NCBI RefSeq assembly: GCF_008329705.1
Contig: NZ_VTSX01000004.1
Location: 1-64,000 of the forward strand
From: Chryseobacterium sp. SN22
GTDB taxonomy: Bacteria > Bacteroidota > Bacteroidia > Flavobacteriales > Weeksellaceae
Direction: 5' to 3'
Length of the DNA: 64,000 bases
The translations under genes and the position numbers were made by a program. Positions 6,996 to 13,936 of the stretch are shown piece after piece; the stretch's first letter is position 1, and each line of letters starts with the position of its first letter. The notes beneath the pieces were generated by a model. It ran no database searches and was not told where the DNA came from. It saw only the letters and a list, made by a program, of their open reading frames with translations.

Positions 6996-7403
6996 ATGGA
7001 AAACAATCAGATAACGGAAAACCTTAAAGCCCATTTTTTAAGATTGTATCAAATGGCGGTCTGTGACGATGATTTCAGCGCACTGGAATTGAAAATGCTC
7101 TACAGATGTGCCGAAGAAAGAGGCATTTCCCCTAAAAACCTGGATGAAATTCTGATGAACCCGATCAATTTAAAATCATGGGTGCCAAAGACCATTGAAG
7201 AAAAAGTGGATTATCTCTATGATCTTACCGCCATGATCTGGGCAGACGGCACGGTTTCACAAAATGAATATTCTGCCCTACAGAAATATGTGGTTATGTT
7301 CGGATTCCTGGAAGAAAATGCAACGGCTATTGTAGACTATCTTATTGAAGCTGTAAAAACCGGAAAAAACAAAAGTGAAATTATATACGAACTTAAAAAC
7401 TAA
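6996..7403 (+). CDS. TerB-like (tellurite-resistance/stress) protein
   Basis: A 135-aa all-helical cytosolic protein with the TerB layout: a helix with an acidic patch near residues 20-30 (MAVCDDDFSALELKMLYRCA) and a second one near 75-95 (YLYDLTAMIWADGTVSQNEY) with the A-D-G-x-V/I pattern typical of the metal-binding TerB fold. TerB proteins occur in membrane-associated stress and conflict systems together with VWA-domain proteins. It is 5 nt downstream of the DUF6804-like gene and 5 nt before the coiled-coil membrane protein. The fold call is reasonably firm; the role is not known. Confidence 0.8.
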   Translation: MENNQITENLKAHFLRLYQMAVCDDDFSALELKMLYRCAEERGISPKNLDEILMNPINLKSWVPKTIEEKVDYLYDLTAMIWADGTVSQNEYSALQKYVVMFGFLEENATAIVDYLIEAVKTGKNKSEIIYELKN

Positions 7404-7408
7404 GCATT

Positions 7409-8749
7409 ATGGATACATCCAACATAAAAAATTTATTCCGGCTGAAGCCGACTCCTGCAGAACCAGTACAGGAAGAGCTTCCCAAAGCCGAGGTGAACCC
7501 TGATGATGAATCTCTTGAAGAAAGCAGGAGAAGAACCTATCATGAATCGGGATACCGTGACAGTTCGCGTACCAGCGGAAACCACTCTACCCTTTCCATC
7601 TGCCTGGATGCGGTATATTCCAAATTCCAGAATGAAGAAAAAGAAATGGTTGAAAAGCAGCAGAAGCTGAAAGAATCTTACGTCAACGAACAGAAAAACA
7701 GGGAAACGGAAATCAAAGCATTAACGGTCTCACAGGAAACCCGGGAGGAACAGCTGAAAACCAACAACACAGAAATTGAAAACCATCAGCATACCATTGA
7801 AAACTTAAAAGCTGAAATCCTTGATCTGCCCAGAAATCCTGAAAAGTACAATGTGAAAGCGGGAAGAGGAGCTTCAGCCAAATTTTGGATCGGTACGATT
7901 CTTCTGATTCCCATCACGTTATACCTGGCTACTTTTTATATATCAACTTCATATTCAGCTTTTTTCAAAAGTTTTGATGCAAAAAGTACGGTTATCCAAA
8001 GTGTATTGGATGCAAATGCCTGGATGAAAGCATGGAATGACGGTTTTATTGAAGTGGCATTCGTTACCCTGATTCCGTTTGTCTTTTTAGGACTGGGATT
8101 TCTGATTCATATGTTCGGAGAAAATAAAACCAAAATCAACTATGTAAAGCTTGCTTTATTGTTTATCGTAACCTTTATTTTTGATGCTATTTTGGCCTAT
8201 GAAATCGAGTCAAAACTATACGAATTAAATAAGACTTTTGAATCTCTTCCCTTTGATCTAAAAATAGCTTTTACGAAGATTCAGTTTTGGGGAATTATCT
8301 TCGCAGGATTCATTGTATATATCATTTGGGGGCTCGTTTTCGATTTTGTTATGAAGGAGCACCGGGAAAAAGACAGGATTAAAAACGAGCAGGAAATCCG
8401 GCAGAAAAAAGTGGAATTCTTTCAGGAAAAGATCAACACATTAAAAAAAGAAATTGAAGAGATTATATCCAATATCGGGAATACCAAGGAAGTCATCATT
8501 AAAACCCGTGGCAGAATCGAAGAACTGCAGAACATCATAGACGGCGTTATTATTCCTACCAAAGATTATAAACTCTATGCTTCGGAATATGTGCAGGGCT
8601 GGATTACATTTATCGGAGAAAAAATCGCCGTTTCCAAAACGGAAAAGCAAACCATGATCGACAGCTGTATTGAAACCTACACAACCAATCTGGAAACTGT
8701 CGGAGCCAATTCGGATAACCAGAACCTGGTTTATTTATCATCTCTTTAA
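7409..8749 (+). CDS. Coiled-coil multi-pass membrane protein, unknown
   Basis: A 446-aa protein I cannot assign to a named family. Residues ~70-145 are a long coiled coil (EEKEMVEKQQKLKESYVNE and onwards). Four hydrophobic helices follow at about 160-180, 213-233, 245-262 and 292-315 (FWIGTILLIPITLYLATFYI; VTLIPFVFLGLGFLI; ALLFIVTFIFDAILAY; FWGIIFAGFIVYIIWGLVF), then a second coiled coil at about 320-375 (EKDRIKNEQEIRQKKVEFFQ). The layout suggests an oligomeric membrane scaffold with coiled coils on the cytosolic side. It sits between the TerB-like and VWA-like genes with gaps of 5 and 10 nt, so it probably works with them. Confidence 0.8.
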   Translation: MDTSNIKNLFRLKPTPAEPVQEELPKAEVNPDDESLEESRRRTYHESGYRDSSRTSGNHSTLSICLDAVYSKFQNEEKEMVEKQQKLKESYVNEQKNRETEIKALTVSQETREEQLKTNNTEIENHQHTIENLKAEILDLPRNPEKYNVKAGRGASAKFWIGTILLIPITLYLATFYISTSYSAFFKSFDAKSTVIQSVLDANAWMKAWNDGFIEVAFVTLIPFVFLGLGFLIHMFGENKTKINYVKLALLFIVTFIFDAILAYEIESKLYELNKTFESLPFDLKIAFTKIQFWGIIFAGFIVYIIWGLVFDFVMKEHREKDRIKNEQEIRQKKVEFFQEKINTLKKEIEEIISNIGNTKEVIIKTRGRIEELQNIIDGVIIPTKDYKLYASEYVQGWITFIGEKIAVSKTEKQTMIDSCIETYTTNLETVGANSDNQNLVYLSSL

Positions 8750-8759
8750 ATCTAATTTT

Positions 8760-9644
8760 ATGAAAAAAATATTCTACTTGCTATTAATCGTTTTTGTGGT
8801 TTCTTGCTGTAAAAAAGGAGGAGAAATTACAGAAGGAGATACCACAGGCACCATTGTTGATCCAAACAATATCAATGTCAGTATTTTGATCGACCTATCG
8901 GACAGAATAGATCCGACCACAAACCCTAATGTTACGATGTCGTATTTTCAAAGGGATACCGAATACATCAAAGCCATCGAGAAAGGGTTTCTCAACCATA
9001 TAAAATCAAAAAAGATCATCACGTATGACGATCAGATGCAGGTATTTTTCAATCCGGAGCCTTCCGAGCCAAAGATCAATGACTTCACGAAAGAACTAAA
9101 GGTTTCTTTTGATAAAAATACGTCGAAAGATTATTTTGCATCCGTTGAAAAAAAATATTCCGAAATTCCGTCATACATTTATCAATCAGCTCTTAAAGAC
9201 GGGAATTATGTAGGTTCCGACATCTGGGAATTTTTTAAAAACAAAGTAAAAGATTATTGTATAAAAGACGATAAAAGGAATATTCTTTTCATTCTCACCG
9301 ATGGATATATGTATCATGAGAATACGAAGTTTGCAGAAGAAAATAAAACTTCTTATCTGACCGGAAAATTAATAAAATCTAATAATCTCAATACTTCGGA
9401 TTTCAAAAACACCATAGAGAAGAACAAATACGGTTTTGTAAAGGCCAACGACGACCTCAGTAATCTGGAAGTGGTCGTCCTAGGAATCAATCCTGAAAAA
9501 GGTAACCCTTTTGAGGAAGCCGTCATCAAAGAATATTGGGAGAATTGGTTTAAAGAAATGAAAATCAAAAGCTATCAGATCAAATCGGCTGACCTGCCTT
9601 CCAACCTTGAACCGATTATTCTGAAATCGATTGCAGGAAAATAA
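8760..9644 (+). CDS. Lipoprotein with VWA-like domain
   Basis: A 294-aa lipoprotein. The start at 8760 gives signal peptide MKKIFYLLLIVFVVSCC with a lipobox-like VSC; longer in-frame extensions to 8670 run inside the upstream gene and lack a signal. The mature part resembles a von Willebrand factor A domain: VSILIDLSDRID provides a D-x-S at the first strand, and NILFILTDGYMY the second metal-contact strand; EVVVLGINPEK is a later strand. The MIDAS is incomplete by eye. It is the last gene of the 11-gene operon and ends at a shared bidirectional terminator. TerB plus VWA in one operon recalls Ter-type stress systems. Confidence 0.78.
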   Translation: MKKIFYLLLIVFVVSCCKKGGEITEGDTTGTIVDPNNINVSILIDLSDRIDPTTNPNVTMSYFQRDTEYIKAIEKGFLNHIKSKKIITYDDQMQVFFNPEPSEPKINDFTKELKVSFDKNTSKDYFASVEKKYSEIPSYIYQSALKDGNYVGSDIWEFFKNKVKDYCIKDDKRNILFILTDGYMYHENTKFAEENKTSYLTGKLIKSNNLNTSDFKNTIEKNKYGFVKANDDLSNLEVVVLGINPEKGNPFEEAVIKEYWENWFKEMKIKSYQIKSADLPSNLEPIILKSIAGK

Positions 9645-9668
9645 AAAACACACGTCCATATAAACATC

Positions 9669-9700
9669 AAAAAAGCGAAGAATAACCCTTCGCTTTTTTT
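9669..9700. terminator. Bidirectional terminator between convergent genes
   Basis: Arms AAAAAAGCGAAG (9669-9680) and CTTCGCTTTTTT (9688-9699) with a 7-nt loop. It has A/T runs on both sides and serves the plus-strand operon and the minus-strand acetyltransferase, whose stop codon overlaps its edge. Confidence 0.9.
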
Positions 9701-10148
9701 ATTTTCTTAGCATCTCCGTATGCGGGATGTCATCTTCCAGATACTTCTTGCCGGTATCTTCAAAGCCGAATCCGCCATAGAATCGCAACAGGTAATCCTG
9801 TGCGGAAATCCTGATCTCTGAAGTACGGAAACGGTTTTCGATGGTTTGTACAGCATAGGCAATCAGCTGTTTTCCCAGGTTCTTGCCTCTCGCTTTTTCG
9901 GTGGTTAAAACCCTTCCGATAGACGCTTCATTATACTTGATGCCTTTGTCGAAAATCCGGCAGTTGGCCAGCACTTCCCCATCTTCTTCCGCCCAGAGGT
10001 GAACGGCTTTCTGGTCGTAACCGTCCAGGTCCGGATACGGGCAGTTCTGTTCTACAACGAAAACATCAACCCTCGCCTTGATAACGGCATACAGCTCGGG
10101 AACCGTCAATTCGTCAAACGTCTTTATTTTCCAGATTATCTTACTCAT
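9699..10148 (-). CDS. ElaA-like GNAT acetyltransferase
   Basis: A 149-aa GNAT-fold protein of the ElaA type: the N-terminal WKIKTFDELTVPELYAVIKA, the hallmark VDVFVVEQNCPYPDLDG, and the acetyl-CoA loop TTEKARGKNLGKQLI followed by FYGGFGFEDTG. The start chosen at 10148 (MSKIIWKIK) overlaps the engB stop by 8 nt, typical of coupled genes; the ORF extends to 10181 but that would add 11 residues lying inside engB. The substrate is not known for this family. It is co-transcribed with engB and ends at the shared terminator at 9669. Confidence 0.88.
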   Translation of the reverse strand: MSKIIWKIKTFDELTVPELYAVIKARVDVFVVEQNCPYPDLDGYDQKAVHLWAEEDGEVLANCRIFDKGIKYNEASIGRVLTTEKARGKNLGKQLIAYAVQTIENRFRTSEIRISAQDYLLRFYGGFGFEDTGKKYLEDDIPHTEMLRK

Positions 10149-10764
10149 CGAAGTTGACACTGTTATTGGCGAGGAACTCATTGGTTTTCTGGATAAATTG
10201 CAGGATTTCGTCGCAGCCTTCCTTCTTTTCGGCCGACGTCACATAAATTTCCGGCAGGTCTTCCCAGGTTTTATTCAGTTCCGCTTTATAATGTTCCACG
10301 TTTTGTATCGCAGTATTCGGTTTCAGCTTGTCCACTTTGGTGAAAACAATGGAAAAAGGCACCCCGCTTTCCCCGCACCACTGAATGAATTCCAGATCAA
10401 TGGCCTGCGGCTTGTGCCGGGAATCCACCAAGACGAAAAGGTTAACCAGGTTTCTTCGGTTTAAGATATAGTTGGTAATCAGCTTTTCAAAATCCTTCCG
10501 GATCGACTTGGAAACCTTGGCATAGCCATACCCCGGCAAATCCGTAAGGTACCAGTTTTCATTCACCAGAAAATGGTTGATAAGCTGGGTTTTTCCCGGA
10601 GTTCCGGAAGTCTTTGCAAGGTCTTTATGATTCATCATGGCATTGATCAACGAAGATTTTCCCACATTGGATCTCCCGATAAAAGCATACTCCGGCATAT
10701 TGGGTTCCGGACATTCCTGCCATTTTCCGCTGCTTTTGACAAACGTTGCTGTTTTAATAACCAT
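10141..10764 (-). CDS. engB: Ribosome biogenesis GTPase EngB (YihA/YsxC)
   Basis: A 207-aa GTPase of the TrmE-Era-EngA-YihA superfamily. All G motifs are visible: G1 GRSNVGKSSL, G2 region SGTPGKTQ, G3 DLPGYG, G4 TKVD and G5 TSAEKKEG. Length and motif spacing fit EngB, which is needed for late assembly of the large ribosomal subunit. It precedes the ElaA-like gene with an 8-nt overlap. The upstream sequence contains GATATTTG, one mismatch from the Bacteroidota -7 element, on the minus strand. Confidence 0.96.
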   Translation of the reverse strand: MVIKTATFVKSSGKWQECPEPNMPEYAFIGRSNVGKSSLINAMMNHKDLAKTSGTPGKTQLINHFLVNENWYLTDLPGYGYAKVSKSIRKDFEKLITNYILNRRNLVNLFVLVDSRHKPQAIDLEFIQWCGESGVPFSIVFTKVDKLKPNTAIQNVEHYKAELNKTWEDLPEIYVTSAEKKEGCDEILQFIQKTNEFLANNSVNFDE

Positions 10765-10941
10765 TTCTTTGCATATTTTAATTCGTCAAATATCGTAATA
10801 AAATAAACGCCATAAAAACTTAAGTCTTTATCCGTAAAATTTAAGCAGCTTTTCCTCCCGCGATTAAAGCAAAAGAAAGAGTGATTTAAGAGAAAACCAC
10901 AGGTTTTGAAAACCTATGGGGTTGTATTAAGTCTTTAAACC

Positions 10942-10972
10942 AAAAACAGGAAGTAAAAAATTTACCTCCTGT
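10942..10972 (-). terminator. Terminator after alpha/beta hydrolase
   Basis: Arms ACAGGAAGTAAA and TTTACCTCCTGT on the plus strand pair with one G-U; read on the minus strand the hairpin is followed by TTTTTGG. It lies just past the hydrolase stop. Confidence 0.75.
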
Positions 10973-10980
10973 CTTAATTT

Positions 10981-11742
10981 TTAAACTTTATCTTTCAGCC
11001 AGCTGTACAGAATCTCGTTGAATTCGTCCGGCTTTTCCATCATGGCTGCGTGGCCGCATTTATCAATCCAGAACAGTTCTGAGTCTGGAATAAACTTATG
11101 CATGTCTTCAGCCACTTCAGGCGGTGTTACGTTGTCATTTCTTCCCCAGATCAGGCAGGTTGGGGTTTTGATCTTCGGCAGATCGTTCAGCATATTGTGC
11201 TTGATGGCGCTTCTGGCCAGCATCACGGTCTTTATCCCTTTCATCCGGTCATTGACTACAGCAAAAACCTCGTCTACAAGATCTTCCGTGGCTACGGCAG
11301 GGTCATAAAAAACGTCTTCTGTTTTTTTTCTGATATAAGAACGGTCGTTCTTTCTCGGGAAACTGTCCCCGAAAGTTCTTTCATAAAGACCCGAACTTCC
11401 TGTAAGTACAAGATTTTTCACCAGATCCGGCCTTGCCAGCGTCAGGATCAGCCCTACATGGCCCCCCATTGAATTCCCGACAATCGTTGCAGGACCTTTC
11501 ACATGGGTTTCCAGGAACTTGGCAATATACTTTGCCAAAGTCGTCAGATTGGTATTAAGTACCGGCAATTCGTAGATCGGTAACTGAGGGACATAGACTT
11601 TAAATCCCCTGTCTGAAAAAAAATCCACCATCTTATTGAAATTGCTCAACCCACCCATTAACCCGTGCAGCAGCACTAATGGATGTCCCTCTCCCGCCTC
11701 TATAAAGGTATATTTCTTTTCTTTTTTTGTACTAAATATCAT
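10981..11742 (-). CDS. Alpha/beta hydrolase
   Basis: A 253-aa alpha/beta hydrolase-1 fold protein. Visible features are the oxyanion-hole HGLMGG (~26-31), nucleophile elbow GNSMGG with Ser91, the acid-bearing strand LIWGRNDNVTPP, and the catalytic His in DKCGHAAMMEKP. The start at 11742 (MIFSTKKEKKYTF) is chosen over the longer reading to 11787 because a -7 promoter element TATTTTTG lies at 11772-11765, downstream of the longer start. No signal peptide; a cytosolic esterase/lipase-like or C-C hydrolase role is possible but the substrate cannot be read from the sequence. Confidence 0.88.
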   Translation of the reverse strand: MIFSTKKEKKYTFIEAGEGHPLVLLHGLMGGLSNFNKMVDFFSDRGFKVYVPQLPIYELPVLNTNLTTLAKYIAKFLETHVKGPATIVGNSMGGHVGLILTLARPDLVKNLVLTGSSGLYERTFGDSFPRKNDRSYIRKKTEDVFYDPAVATEDLVDEVFAVVNDRMKGIKTVMLARSAIKHNMLNDLPKIKTPTCLIWGRNDNVTPPEVAEDMHKFIPDSELFWIDKCGHAAMMEKPDEFNEILYSWLKDKV

Positions 11743-11764
11743 AAAATGCCTTAATAAAGCCTTG

Positions 11765-11772
11765 CAAAAATA
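11765..11772 (-). promoter_or_regulatory. -7 promoter element of the hydrolase gene
   Basis: On the minus strand this reads TATTTTTG, an exact match to TAnnTTTG, about 22 nt before the chosen ATG. It supports the start at 11742. No well-spaced TTG was found. Confidence 0.5.
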
Positions 11773-11960
11773 CAAATTAAACCTCAAAAATATTTTGAAT
11801 ACTCTAATTTAAAATAAAAATAATATACCAAACTCCTTTTTCCTCACTTTTTTGTGAAACTCTTTTGTATGGGTCAAATAATATCTTCCACAATCTTCAT
11901 TATATCAGAATATTAAACCCCTGAAATTAAATCTTTGATAAAACTTATTAACATTAAGGC

Positions 11961-11980
11961 AAAAAGTGGTAAAAAGTGGG
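11961..11980 (+). promoter_or_regulatory. MraZ-box direct repeats ahead of the dcw cluster
   Basis: Two adjacent 10-bp units, AAAAAGTGGT and AAAAAGTGGG, immediately upstream of the mraZ promoter. GTGG-containing direct repeats are the known operator of MraZ, which represses its own dcw operon. The ~10-bp period places both units on one face of the helix. Confidence 0.8.
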
Positions 11981-12000
11981 AGGATTTAGAAATTATTATA

Positions 12001-12008
12001 TAAATTTG
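12001..12008 (+). promoter_or_regulatory. -7 promoter element of mraZ/dcw cluster
   Basis: TAAATTTG is an exact TAnnTTTG match. The mraZ ATG starts only 7 nt after it, so the transcript is expected to begin at or within a base or two of the ATG (leaderless or nearly so). The MraZ boxes cover the region where the -33 element should be. Confidence 0.65.
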
Positions 12009-12014
12009 TCCCAA

Positions 12015-12473
12015 ATGAAAAGTTTCATTGGGACATATGAGTGTAAAATTGACGACAAAGGCCGCTTAAAAGTTCCTTCATCTTTGATTAAACAGATGGA
12101 AAACTTTGATGATAAGGCGTTTGTAGTCAAAAGATCCGTGTTCCAATCCTGCCTGGAAGTATATCCTATGAATGCATGGGATAAAATGATGGGCAAGATC
12201 AATAAACTGAATCGTTTTGTGAAAAAGAATGCTGATTTCATCAGAATGTTTACGGCAGGAGTAAAAACAGTAGAATTGGATAATGCAGGAAGACTGCAGA
12301 TCTCAAAAGACCTCACGGTTTTCGCCGGTCTTCAGAAAGACATTGTGATTACCGGTGCAGGAGAACTCTTTGAGATTTGGGATAAAGAAGCGTATGAAAA
12401 GGTAATTTCCATAGACGAAGCCGATTTTGCCAGCCTTGCTGAAGATGTAATGGGCTCTTTAGATGAAGAATAA
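12015..12473 (+). CDS. mraZ: Transcriptional regulator MraZ
   Basis: A 152-aa protein of two MraZ (AbrB-like) repeats: the first around SFIGTYECKIDDKGRLKVP, the second around TVELDNAGRLQISKDL. Both carry the D-x-x-GR signature. The start at 12015 (MKSFIGTYECK) gives the conserved N-terminus; an in-frame extension to 11976 would run through the MraZ boxes and promoter and is rejected. MraZ forms a ring oligomer that binds the GTGG repeats just upstream and represses the dcw cluster. It is the first gene of that cluster, 36 nt before rsmH. Confidence 0.96.
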   Translation: MKSFIGTYECKIDDKGRLKVPSSLIKQMENFDDKAFVVKRSVFQSCLEVYPMNAWDKMMGKINKLNRFVKKNADFIRMFTAGVKTVELDNAGRLQISKDLTVFAGLQKDIVITGAGELFEIWDKEAYEKVISIDEADFASLAEDVMGSLDEE

Positions 12474-12509
12474 CAGCCGGATAAGGCAATAAAAAAACAC
12501 ACCTTAAGC

Positions 12510-13403
12510 ATGTATCATAACCCCGTTTTGTTGAAGCAGAGTGTTGATGATTTGGTAACGAATCCAGACGGAACCTATGTAGACTGTACTTTTGGTGGCG
12601 GAGGCCATTCAAGAGAAATATTGGGCCGGCTTTCGGATAAAGGAAGACTGTTCAGTTTTGATCAGGATCTTGATGCATTGAAAAATACCATTGACGATCC
12701 GCGGTTTACGCTGATCAATCAGAATTTCCGGTTTCTGGAAAATTCATTGATGATCTACGGGATTTCCCGGGTGGACGGCATTCTGGCCGATTTAGGCGTT
12801 TCCTCCCACCAGTTTGATGAAGCCGACCGGGGCTTCTCAACAAGGAGCAATGCCCCGCTGGATATGCGGATGAACGTGATGCAGGGCCTGGATGCCAAAA
12901 GGGTCATCAACGATTACGATGAAGAGCAGCTTGCCGATATATTTTATTATTACGGCGAACTGAGGGAAGCAAGGAAACTGGCGAGGGACATCGTTCATCA
13001 CCGGAAAATAAAAAGCATCAATACCACGGAAGACCTGAAAAAACTGTTCAGCTACCTTCCGCCGCATAAAGTGAATAAATTTTATGCCCAGCTGTTCCAG
13101 GCGATCCGGATCGAGGTGAATCAGGAGCTGGAAGTTTTAAAGGAAATGCTGGTGCAGGCCTACAATGTTTTAAAACCCGAAGGAAGGCTGGTAGTAATTT
13201 CCTATCATTCCCTGGAAGACAGGCTGGTGAAAAGATTTTTGAAAAACGGAATGTTTGAGGGAGAACCTGAAAGAGACATTTACGGAAATTATAAAAAAGC
13301 ATTTGAGCTGATAAAGAGCAAAGCCATCGTTCCCGACGAAAGTGAGATCGAAGAAAACTCAAGAGCCAGAAGTGCTAAAATGAGAACAGGCATAAAAGTG
13401 TAA
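12510..13403 (+). CDS. rsmH: 16S rRNA m4C1402 methyltransferase RsmH
   Basis: A 297-aa SAM-dependent methyltransferase (formerly MraW). Signatures are YHNPVLLKQSVDDLV at the N-terminus, the SAM motif DCTFGGGGHSREIL, DGILADLGVSSHQFD, the GFSTRSNAPLDMRM loop and the C-terminal RLVVISYHSLEDRLVK. It methylates N4 of C1402 in 16S rRNA. Second gene of the dcw cluster. The 165-nt spacer after it is unusually long for this cluster and carries repeat-like sequence. Confidence 0.97.
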   Translation: MYHNPVLLKQSVDDLVTNPDGTYVDCTFGGGGHSREILGRLSDKGRLFSFDQDLDALKNTIDDPRFTLINQNFRFLENSLMIYGISRVDGILADLGVSSHQFDEADRGFSTRSNAPLDMRMNVMQGLDAKRVINDYDEEQLADIFYYYGELREARKLARDIVHHRKIKSINTTEDLKKLFSYLPPHKVNKFYAQLFQAIRIEVNQELEVLKEMLVQAYNVLKPEGRLVVISYHSLEDRLVKRFLKNGMFEGEPERDIYGNYKKAFELIKSKAIVPDESEIEENSRARSAKMRTGIKV

Positions 13404-13410
13404 TGTAAAT

Positions 13411-13530
13411 AAATGGTGAATGGGCAATTGTGAATTTAGATTGACCATCTGCCGGTAAGACGGACAAGCGCTCCCCATTTCTCCTCCAGAGGGGTGACGA
13501 AAATTCAAAAGAATTTTTAACGGAGCGGCT
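13411..13530. repeat. Repeat-like spacer between rsmH and ftsL
   Basis: The 5' half is a degenerate run of GTGAAT/GGCAATT-like words (AATGGTGAATGGGCAATTG, GTGAATTTAG). The 3' half contains CTCCAGAGGGGTGACG and the palindrome AAAATTCAAAAGAATTTT (13500-13517) followed by AACGGAGCGG. No coding sequence is evident. It looks like an inserted copy or remnant of dispersed intergenic repeats; confirmation needs a genome-wide search. Confidence 0.4.
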
Positions 13531-13567
13531 AACGAGAATAATTTAATAATAAAATCAGACAAAGTCT

Positions 13568-13936
13568 GTGGCAAAAAGAGTAACAAGGAACCGTCCTCAG
13601 AAGAAACTGACTTTTATAGACATTATAAAAGGCAATTTCCTGAACCGTGACGAGATCAAAATACACTATAAGTATTTCCTGTTGCTGTTTGTGCTGATGA
13701 TGGCGATGATTTACACCAACCACCTCGTCAATAAAAAAATTAAGATCGTAAACGCCCTCAAAGAAGAAACGGAAGAATATAAATCGCGGAACGCTTACGC
13801 ACAGAGTAAGCTGATTAAAGTGAAAATGGAATCGGAACTGGGGAAGGAAGTAGCAAAGGATTCTCTGATGACCCTGGAAAACCATCCTCATAAATTGCTA
13901 ATAAAACTGGACAGTACAGATGCAAAAGCAAAATGA
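13568..13936 (+). CDS. ftsL: FtsL-like cell division protein
   Basis: A 122-aa bitopic membrane protein: basic cytosolic N-terminus (MAKRVTRNRPQKK), one helix around 36-54 (YFLLLFVLMMAMIYTNHLV), then a periplasmic coiled coil (KKIKIVNALKEETEEYKSR). Position between rsmH and ftsI and the topology identify the flavobacterial FtsL-type protein of the divisome. The start is GTG at 13568; no ATG exists until the membrane segment. It overlaps ftsI by 17 nt. In other bacteria FtsL bridges FtsB/FtsQ to FtsW-FtsI; sequence similarity in this family is low, so the call rests on context and topology. Confidence 0.85.
   Translation: MAKRVTRNRPQKKLTFIDIIKGNFLNRDEIKIHYKYFLLLFVLMMAMIYTNHLVNKKIKIVNALKEETEEYKSRNAYAQSKLIKVKMESELGKEVAKDSLMTLENHPHKLLIKLDSTDAKAK

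Noticed and set aside
8670..8759. Longer N-terminus of the VWA-like lipoprotein
   Set aside because: It lies inside the upstream gene and hides the clear signal peptide beginning at 8760.
9669..9700. Possible attachment site at the convergent hairpin
   Set aside because: It is fully explained as a bidirectional terminator; no integrase or direct repeat is near.
10831..10840. TCCGTAAAA as a third copy of the regulator dyad
   Set aside because: There is only one arm; no matching TTTACGG arm at the 4-nt spacing and no -7 element behind it.
11976..12014. Longer N-terminus of MraZ
   Set aside because: It would cover the MraZ boxes and the promoter, and the MraZ family begins at MKSFIGTY.
13529..13891. 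Minus-strand 120-aa ORF opposite ftsL
   Set aside because: Shadow of ftsL with no signal, motif or ribosome-binding context.
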